64,000 nt of DNA from Pseudomonas pharyngis. Its GTDB lineage: Bacteria > Pseudomonadota > Gammaproteobacteria > Pseudomonadales > Pseudomonadaceae. Of the stretch, positions 58,539 to 64,000 are shown in pieces; position 1 is the stretch's first letter, and every line of letters starts with the position of its first letter. A program made the translations under genes and the position numbers. The stretch spans positions 186,001 through 250,000 of the forward strand of contig NZ_BQID01000003.1 in the NCBI RefSeq assembly GCF_021602345.1, read 5' to 3'. The notes beneath the pieces were generated by a model. That model made no database searches and was not told where the DNA came from. It was given only the letters and a program-made list of their open reading frames with translations.

Positions 58539-59378
58539 TCAGCTCTCGGCGATCAACCAATCCATCTGCCATCCGCCCTGGGTCTGCCCAAGTTTCTTGG
58601 ACAGCCACGGCAGCAGCTCACGCAATTCTTCCTCCAGCCCCCACGGCGGATTGGCAATCGCCAGGCCAGAGCCGTTAAGGCTGTTCGGCGTATCCAGTGG
58701 ATGCACCAGCAACTCGACCCGCAGCAACTTCGGCGCACCGGTGCCGGCCAGATCCTGATAGAAACGACGCAATGCGCGCTGATCCTTCACCGGATACCAG
58801 ATGGCCGCGACGGTCTGGCGCATCCGCGAGATCGCCTCTTTCAGCGACGCCGCACAACGCTGCATCTCGTCGAGCTTCTCGAACGGCGGATCGATCAACA
58901 TCACCGCACGCTTCTCGGCCACCGGCAGCAGCGCCCGCGCCACATGCCAGCCCTCGCCCAGATGCACGGCCACACGGCGGTCGCCCTTCATGTTGTCCTT
59001 GAGCAGTACGCCGTCTTCCGGGTGCTTCTCGTTGAGCAACACACGATCCTGGGAACGAGTCAGACGCCGCGCCAGCTCCGGCGAGCCCGGGTAATAACGC
59101 AACTGGCCATCCGGGTTCATCTCGTGCAGCACTTTCATGTAGTCGGCGGTCAGCGCCGGCAGATCCGGCTGATCCCACAACCGCGCGATGCCTTCCAGGT
59201 ACTCGCCGGTACGGTTGGCCTGATCGCCCTGCAGGTCATACAGACCGATGCCGGCGTGGCTGTCGAGATAGGCAAACGGCTGCTCCTTGCGCGACATCAG
59301 GGCAATGAGGCGGGTCAAGGTCAGGTGTTTGAACACATCGGCGTGATTGCCGGCATGGAAGGCGTGACGATAATTCAT
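58539..59378 (-). CDS. rlmJ: 23S rRNA m6A2030 methyltransferase
   Basis: RlmJ methylates A2030 of 23S rRNA with S-adenosylmethionine. The 279-residue protein starts with MNYRHAFHAGNHADVFKH, has the SAM-binding YLDSHAGIGLYDL and the catalytic motif IDPPFEK at about residues 163-169. Length normal. It converges with msrA. Confidence 0.95.
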   Translation of the reverse strand: MNYRHAFHAGNHADVFKHLTLTRLIALMSRKEQPFAYLDSHAGIGLYDLQGDQANRTGEYLEGIARLWDQPDLPALTADYMKVLHEMNPDGQLRYYPGSPELARRLTRSQDRVLLNEKHPEDGVLLKDNMKGDRRVAVHLGEGWHVARALLPVAEKRAVMLIDPPFEKLDEMQRCAASLKEAISRMRQTVAAIWYPVKDQRALRRFYQDLAGTGAPKLLRVELLVHPLDTPNSLNGSGLAIANPPWGLEEELRELLPWLSKKLGQTQGGWQMDWLIAES

Positions 59379-59479
59379 GGCTGCTCCTGCGAGGGCCGTG
59401 AAGTTTACCTTTTACCGGGCGGCAAGTCAGGGGTTGGGGGCTGAGTGGGTGGTCTTGCTGTCGGGTACATCCTTGAGAA

Positions 59480-59674
59480 ACCCCTCACCCTAACCCTCTC
59501 CCAAAGGGAGAGGGGACTGACGGAGGTGATCTTTCGGTTTGCATCGACCTGAAAAATCACCGCGACCTAAGGCTTGGCCAAGCCAAGTTCACCACCGAAG
59601 TTGCAGGTCGGCGTACGTCACCTATTCACCTTGGTCGGTCCCCTCTCCCTCGGGGAGAGGGCTAGGGTGAGGGG
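59480..59674. repeat. Paired inverted-repeat element, copy 2
   Basis: Left arm CCCCTCACCCTAACCCTCTC with GGGAGAGGGGA at 59480-59517 and right arm GTCCCCTCTCCCTCGGGGAG through CTAGGGTGAGGGG at 59637-59674, in inverted orientation, about 120 bp apart. Same design as 108-317. It fills the interval between rlmJ and the small gene below; no gene is seen in 59379-59681. Confidence 0.82.
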
Positions 59675-59681
59675 ATGGGAT

Positions 59682-59999
59682 CTAAGGCCGGTCACGCAAC
59701 CTGCGGCCAATCACATCCAAGACATCACAGCCGTCACGCAGCGGAATCACGCAGAGTTGGGCGAAGTCGCTGAGGACGACCGAGTCGCACTCGACCGAGC
59801 CGCGCATGCACATGTTTTCCAGGACCTGAATCACGGCGCGGATGCGGTAGTTGGCGGCGTCCATCAGGACATCGAGCGGGGCGTGGGTGTCGATGAACAG
59901 CGTGGGCATGTCGTTGCAGTTACTGGTCAGCGCCATGAGGCGGTTGTCGGGATGGGGGATGAAGGGTTCGTAGGGTGGATCGGGTTTCAATGTTGGCAC
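59682..59999 (-). CDS. Small pseudomonad protein of unknown function, RNA-controlled
   Basis: A 105-residue soluble protein without a family I can name with certainty; it resembles the small DUF3077/DUF6124-type proteins that pseudomonads carry in several copies. It begins VPTLKPDPPYEPFI and continues with PTLFIDTHAPLDVLMDAANY and a helix RIRAVIQVLENM, then a Cys pair. The start I prefer is GTG at 59999, eight bases after AGGAG; a TTG 12 codons upstream has no ribosome site. The Shine-Dalgarno is complementary to a loop in the long structured leader (59997-60133), so translation is probably controlled. Its stop is 8 bp from the repeat element. Confidence 0.6.
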   Translation of the reverse strand: MPTLKPDPPYEPFIPHPDNRLMALTSNCNDMPTLFIDTHAPLDVLMDAANYRIRAVIQVLENMCMRGSVECDSVVLSDFAQLCVIPLRDGCDVLDVIGRRLRDRP

Positions 60000-60133
60000 T
60001 GGAATGACTCCTAACGTATTGGGTGGTGCCGCCAACTCTCACTTCCACGCATTAGGTGGCGGCTGTACGCAGGTGTGGAAGACCGGGACGTTAGGCACCC
60101 GGCGCACTCGAAAGCGCCCCGCGCACAGCCACC
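59997..60133 (-). promoter_or_regulatory. Structured leader RNA with a loop complementary to the Shine-Dalgarno region
   Basis: On the minus strand the leader forms an outer stem (60121-60130 with 60061-60070, 9 of 10 pairs), a GGCGC/GCGCC hairpin (60101-60118) and the hairpin CCGGG-UGCCUAACGU-CCCGG (60102-60083). Its loop CCUAACGU (60095-60088) is an exact 8-base reverse complement of ACGUUAGG (60017-60010), which contains the start of the AGGAG ribosome site. Loop pairing would hide the site, so the element looks like a translational switch. The ligand or trigger is unknown. Confidence 0.5.
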
Positions 60134-60186
60134 AAAAACTCAAACGACAAAAACGTCTGACTGGTGCAGCTTGACGCGCCTAACGA

Positions 60187-60228
60187 TAAAAGGGCTTCCA
60201 CGCCCTGTCACCGAATTTGCGGTGACAG
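60187..60228 (-). terminator. Terminator pair after the vgrG-DUF4123 unit
   Basis: Hairpin CTGTCACCG/CGGTGACAG (60205-60228) is followed on the minus strand by AGGGC/GCCCT (60206-60191) and TTTTATC. It lies about 90 bp beyond the DUF4123 stop. It may also be part of the RNA leader further downstream. Confidence 0.55.
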
Positions 60229-60318
60229 CCAAAAGACTATCCCCGCATCTCCGCGCCCACCAGTTCACGCAAACCGCCGCAACTCGCAGGAAACGTCCGA
60301 AGCCTTTGCCCGGAAATT

Positions 60319-61026
60319 TCAGTCTGACTCGTCCCGCAAGTAGTCCAGCAATGCCGAAGCCGACGATTCGTCTGACGCTGAAACCGCAAAAAACCTGACA
60401 ACCTTGCAGCGCAAGACATCGGCGGGAAACGCCTCGAACAACGCCGGCTGCTCCTCGCTCAACCACTGCAAGGCGTTGTTGATCCGGGCATCATCGCCGA
60501 ACTGCGCCAGCAGCTTTTCCGGCACCTGCCACCAAGGAAACTCCCGACCCGAGACCTGCGCCCTGCCCCCGATTTCGACGGCCTGACCGTTGATAAAGCC
60601 TCGCGTGAGAACCGGCAGCAATTGCCCGGCATCCACCTCGGACGACTCAAGGATCGGCAACAAAAACCGCCCATCCCAAAACCGGAAGAACACCGCTTTC
60701 CCGTCCGGCATCAGCACTTGGGTCAAGCTGCGAAAGTGCTCGACCACCGCCTCAAGCCCCGCCGAAGAAACCGCCAGCCAACCCCAGTCACGGGATTCGA
60801 TGGCCGCGACCCAATCCAGAAACTCACTGCCCGCGTCGACGATTCCCACGTAGGGCATCACCGCATCCCACTCGGCATAGATCGTTTCCGCCCAGACTGG
60901 TTTCGGCATCTGCGCTTTCAGCGGCCAGGATTTCAGCGGTTCTACCGCACTCGAGCTGCTGAAAACCGCGAACAACTGCTCCGAGGGTTTCAGCGGCTGA
61001 TCCTTCAACCATTGATCAGGCTGCAC
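60319..61026 (-). CDS. DUF4123 T6SS adaptor/chaperone
   Basis: A 235-residue DUF4123 protein (Tap/TEC type), a chaperone that loads an effector onto VgrG for type VI secretion. The family sentence FFRFWDGRFLLPILES is at about residues 134-149, with LKAQMPKPVWAETIYAEWD before it. The start is GTG at 61026, eight bases after AAGGA, overlapping the vgrG stop by 11 bases. No effector gene follows; the next 300 bp hold only hairpins and the RNA leader. Confidence 0.8.
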   Translation of the reverse strand: MQPDQWLKDQPLKPSEQLFAVFSSSSAVEPLKSWPLKAQMPKPVWAETIYAEWDAVMPYVGIVDAGSEFLDWVAAIESRDWGWLAVSSAGLEAVVEHFRSLTQVLMPDGKAVFFRFWDGRFLLPILESSEVDAGQLLPVLTRGFINGQAVEIGGRAQVSGREFPWWQVPEKLLAQFGDDARINNALQWLSEEQPALFEAFPADVLRCKVVRFFAVSASDESSASALLDYLRDESD

Positions 61027-63031
61027 AGACACCGTCCTTGCAGCGCTCGCATTCTTCACAGAAGGGCGCATCACCTTTCAGGCTCATGATTTGCGCAGCA
61101 GTCAGAATCGCAGCCGGGGCTGCCGCCAGTTTTTCCGGCAACCCCGGCACCGTCGGCGCCGCACTCATCGCCGCCATCGGCGCACCACCCACAACGATCG
61201 GCACGCTGCTGAAGATCCCGCCGGGGCCGATGTTGATCCACTGCCCGCCCGCCTGAATCGTCGCGCTCGCCCCGCCGTCGATCACCACTTGCTGGCCGGC
61301 GCTGACGTGGAATTGAGCACTGGCGTTGATCGCCTGATTGCTCACACGGATGTGCCGGTCGCCGGTCACCGTGAGATGGTCGTCCTGCCTCACCTCGGTC
61401 TGGCGCTGGCCGTGGGTGATGCGCTGCTCATCGGCTTTCAGCTCGTGTTTGGCGAGACCGGTGACGACAACGCTGCGCTGGTTATCCACTTGCACCTGCT
61501 GATCGTTCAATACGTGCTGGGTCCAGTTTCGCTGGGCCCGCAGGTAGATTTCCTCGGCGCCTTTGCGATCCTCGATGCGTAATTCGTTATAGCCCCCGCC
61601 GCCGGGACTACTCTGGCTGCGGAAAATACTGCGGGTCTTGTCGGCCGGCAGATCCAGCGGCACCGGCGTCGCTGCGTTCGGCAGGCAACCCATGACCAGC
61701 GGTTTGTCGGCGTCGGAATCGATGAACCCCACCAGCACTTCCATGCCGACCCGCGGTATCAGCACGCTGCCATAACGGTCATGGGCCCAGCCGCTGGCGA
61801 CCCGCAGCCAGCAGCTGGAATGCTCGTTGAGTTCGCCGTCGCGATCCCAGGCCAGTTGCACCTTGACCCGGCCGTACTCGTCGCAATGGATTTCACTGTC
61901 TTGCGGGCCGGTGACCACGGCGGGTTGATAGCCGAGCATCCGTGGTTTTTCCGGGCCCATCGGCGGGCGGAAGAACACGTCCCACGGCGTGGCGAGAAAG
62001 GTATTACGGTAACCCTGGAATTCGTCACCCTCGCTGGTGACCGATTCCTCCAGCACTTGCGTCTGTCGGCCACGGTGCTCGATCGCGGTCAGCAGCCAGA
62101 GGTCATTCAGATCCTGGCGCGGATGCTCGGTCAGTTGCAGGAAATGTCCACTGACGAGAGCAGATTGATCGCTGCGGCCCTCGGCCTGACGATAGTCGGC
62201 GACATGCCGCTCAAGGGTGCGCTGGGCCAGTTGCTTGCCGGTTTCGCGCTCGGTGAACTGACCGGGAAAGTGGTAATCCTCCAGCACCGGGCGCTGCTCG
62301 CTTTCGGCGCGACTTTGCAGCGCCAGCCGGGGCTTGGTGAAGTCGTAATCACGCCGGGTGACCACACTGGTGCGGGTTTCCACTCGAACGGTGAAGCGCT
62401 TGATCGCCGGCGCCGCCGCAGCCATGCCACTGCCCGGCAGGTACAGCGTCGGCTCGGCCAGACGGGGGAATACCGTTTGATCGTCGCCGAACACGAGTAG
62501 ATGCCCATCGGGACTGTGCTGAAAATGGAAATGAATGCCGACTTCGGCACACAGCCGCTGGATGAACGCCAGATCGCTCTCGGCGTACTGCACGCAATAT
62601 TCACGCGCCGGGTAATCACTGCCGAGGCGAAACTCAAAGGCATCGCGCAGGATCGCGTGATCCTTGAGGATCTGCGTCACGATCTGCGGCACGCTCTGAT
62701 GCTGGAAAATTCGCTGATTGATCCGGTGACCCAGATAGGCCAGACGCGGAACAAGACTGACGTGATAGCGGGTCAGACGCTTGCCGGAATCCCCCTGCCC
62801 AACCCGATAGATCTGACCGTGGATACCGGAACCGTCTTCATCAAAACTCAGAAAAGCCTGACAGTGCAGCAGGCTTTCCAGATCCAGATCCGGCCGTTCA
62901 CTGACCAGCTCCAGGTCAAAACGGAAGGGTTGGCTGATGGCTTCCTTGCCCGTGAACTCAAGGACTTTGAGGTCAAACTGGGCGCCTTCGACGGTCAACG
63001 TGAAACGCGGTTGATTGGCAGGCGCGAACAT
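61016..63031 (-). CDS. vgrG: Type VI secretion spike protein VgrG
   Basis: A 671-residue VgrG, the trimeric tip of the T6SS puncturing tube. It has the gp27-like N-terminal half (residues 1-380, SDLAFIQRLCAEVGIHFHF), a gp5-like OB fold and needle with VRVASGWAHDRYGSVLIPR-type sequence around residues 410-440, and the long beta-helix of repeats (HLTVTGDRHIRVSNQ). The C-terminal tail ends in a Cys-rich CEECERCKDGVCAA, which may bind metal or the adaptor. No other T6SS genes are in this window, so it is an orphan VgrG island. Confidence 0.94.
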   Translation of the reverse strand: MFAPANQPRFTLTVEGAQFDLKVLEFTGKEAISQPFRFDLELVSERPDLDLESLLHCQAFLSFDEDGSGIHGQIYRVGQGDSGKRLTRYHVSLVPRLAYLGHRINQRIFQHQSVPQIVTQILKDHAILRDAFEFRLGSDYPAREYCVQYAESDLAFIQRLCAEVGIHFHFQHSPDGHLLVFGDDQTVFPRLAEPTLYLPGSGMAAAAPAIKRFTVRVETRTSVVTRRDYDFTKPRLALQSRAESEQRPVLEDYHFPGQFTERETGKQLAQRTLERHVADYRQAEGRSDQSALVSGHFLQLTEHPRQDLNDLWLLTAIEHRGRQTQVLEESVTSEGDEFQGYRNTFLATPWDVFFRPPMGPEKPRMLGYQPAVVTGPQDSEIHCDEYGRVKVQLAWDRDGELNEHSSCWLRVASGWAHDRYGSVLIPRVGMEVLVGFIDSDADKPLVMGCLPNAATPVPLDLPADKTRSIFRSQSSPGGGGYNELRIEDRKGAEEIYLRAQRNWTQHVLNDQQVQVDNQRSVVVTGLAKHELKADEQRITHGQRQTEVRQDDHLTVTGDRHIRVSNQAINASAQFHVSAGQQVVIDGGASATIQAGGQWINIGPGGIFSSVPIVVGGAPMAAMSAAPTVPGLPEKLAAAPAAILTAAQIMSLKGDAPFCEECERCKDGVCAA

Positions 63032-63198
63032 CCGATGTCTCTCTGCAGATTGAGGGCGGGCGATTCTGCATGAGGGGCAAGGGGTGCAGGTTGGGTGACT
63101 GAAAAATCAGATTTTCCCTACTTGAAACTTCGATCTCCCCTTCAAGAATCAGCGCATTCGACTACAGACTTTGCCTTCAGAAAAATCGCAGGCAATAA

Positions 63199-63238
63199 AA
63201 AACGGCCCGCTTCCTGGTAGGAAACGGGCCGTTTTCTT
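63199..63238. terminator. Terminator of putP
   Basis: AACGGCCCG and CGGGCCGTT form a strong stem with a bulged loop, flanked by A-runs and T-runs, so it can act for both strands. It is 22 bp past the putP stop. Confidence 0.85.
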
Positions 63239-63259
63239 GTGAGCCTCAGCTCATTCCCA

Positions 63260-64000
63260 TCACTTGTTCAGATGGAAGTCCTTCTCGGCCGCTTCAAAGC
63301 GCTGAACCATACCGGCGCTCGGCTGGCCCATCAGGCTGACCAGGTAGATCGCCAGGCTGGCGAAGATGAAGCCCGGGATGATTTCGTACAGGCCCAGCAG
63401 TTCGAAATGCTTCCATACGATCACGGTGATCGCGCCGACCAGGATGCCGGCCAGTGCGCCGTCACGGGTCATCTTCTTCCAGATCACCGAGATCAGCACC
63501 ACAGGACCGAAGGCTGCACCGAAACCGGCCCAGGCGTAGGACACCAGGCCCAGCACGCGGTTGTCCGGGTTGGCGGCCATCGCGATGGCGATCAGTGCAA
63601 CCAGCAGCACCATGGCGCGACCGACCCATACCAACTCGACTTGCGAAGCAGATTTACGCAGGAAAGCCTTGTAGAAGTCTTCGGTCAGGGCGCTCGAGCA
63701 CACCAGCAACTGGCAGCTCAGGGTGCTCATCACGGCAGCCAGAATGGCCGACAGCAGCACACCGGCGATCCACGGGTTGAACAGCAGCTTCGCCAGTTCG
63801 ATGAACACACGCTCGTGGTTCTCGGTCACTGGACCCGCGACTTCCGGGTGCGCCGAGAAGTAGGCGATACCGAAGAAGCCCACGGCCACGGTGCCGCCCA
63901 GGCACAGGATCATCCAGGTCATGGAGATGCGACGGGCGTTGGCGATCGATTTCACCGAATCAGCAGCCATGAAGCGCGCCAGGATGTGCGGCTGGCCGAA
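63260..64000 (-). CDS. putP: Sodium/proline symporter PutP (3' part, runs off the window)
   Basis: The C-terminal 246 residues of the Na+/proline symporter of the SSS family. The upstream end is at the window edge: the frame stays open through the last base and reads FGQPHILARFMAADSVKSI, the PutP signature. Visible features are about six membrane helices, the STLSCQLLVCSSALTEDFYK motif and the family ending with PSAGMVQRFEAAEKDF. It imports proline as nutrient or osmolyte. Confidence 0.92.
   Translation of the reverse strand, partial: FGQPHILARFMAADSVKSIANARRISMTWMILCLGGTVAVGFFGIAYFSAHPEVAGPVTENHERVFIELAKLLFNPWIAGVLLSAILAAVMSTLSCQLLVCSSALTEDFYKAFLRKSASQVELVWVGRAMVLLVALIAIAMAANPDNRVLGLVSYAWAGFGAAFGPVVLISVIWKKMTRDGALAGILVGAITVIVWKHFELLGLYEIIPGFIFASLAIYLVSLMGQPSAGMVQRFEAAEKDFHLNK

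Noticed and set aside
60140-60466. Minus-strand frame through the DUF4123 3' end and the leader region
   Set aside because: It overlaps the DUF4123 gene and the terminator hairpins; more likely part of a conserved non-coding region.

Overview
The window is chromosomal DNA from a fluorescent pseudomonad, most likely the Pseudomonas fluorescens group. The GC-rich codon use, the paired palindromes built around GTGGGAGCGAGCCTGCTCGC, and a gene order that follows P. aeruginosa PA4964 to PA5018 almost gene for gene (from memory) all point this way. No rRNA, tRNA, CRISPR array, prophage or insertion sequence is visible.

Layout. Positions 1-10 kb, minus strand: a PqiC-type lipoprotein, then topoisomerase IV as parE - phytase-like esterase - aspartic protease - parC with overlapping or near-touching junctions, then yqiA, cpdA, a DUF1249 gene and nudF. 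Positions 10-14.4 kb: a DUF3298 lipoprotein behind a possible attenuator, then the thiamine pair thiC (with a TPP riboswitch) and cytX. Positions 14.5-21.8 kb: a TolC-family channel, waaA, a LysR regulator divergent from emrE, then a FAD oxidoreductase / aldo-keto reductase / Nudix-like trio. Positions 21.8-45.1 kb: the lipopolysaccharide core region, with three uncharacterised glycosyltransferase-like genes, hldE, msbA, a WaaL-kinase fusion, wapR, ssg, dnpA, mig-14, wapH, wapO, four consecutive sugar-kinase-fold genes (PA5006-like, wapQ, wapP, waaP), waaG, waaC and waaF. Positions 45.2-58.5 kb: glnE, aceE-aceF, a PhoD-like phosphatase, dipA and msrA. Positions 58.5-64 kb: rlmJ, a small unknown gene with a structured RNA leader, a vgrG-DUF4123 pair with no effector gene behind it, and the 3' part of putP, which runs off the right edge.

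How it works together. Heptose is activated by HldE, Kdo is added by WaaA, heptoses by WaaC and WaaF, outer sugars by WaaG, WapH, Ssg and WapR. Phosphates and a carbamoyl group come from WaaP, WapP, WapQ and WapO. MsbA flips the finished lipid A-core and WaaL attaches O antigen.

The most interesting non-coding signals are: a leader RNA at about 60000-60133 (minus strand) whose hairpin loop is exactly complementary to the Shine-Dalgarno region of the small gene it precedes; a promoter-plus-terminator unit at 37557-37655 that looks like a short sRNA; two matching 15-bp palindromes 52 bp apart upstream of aceE; and a promoter/terminator leader at 9933-10013. A truncated acyltransferase remnant lies beside the waaL fusion. 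Three families of paired inverted repeats punctuate the intergenic regions.
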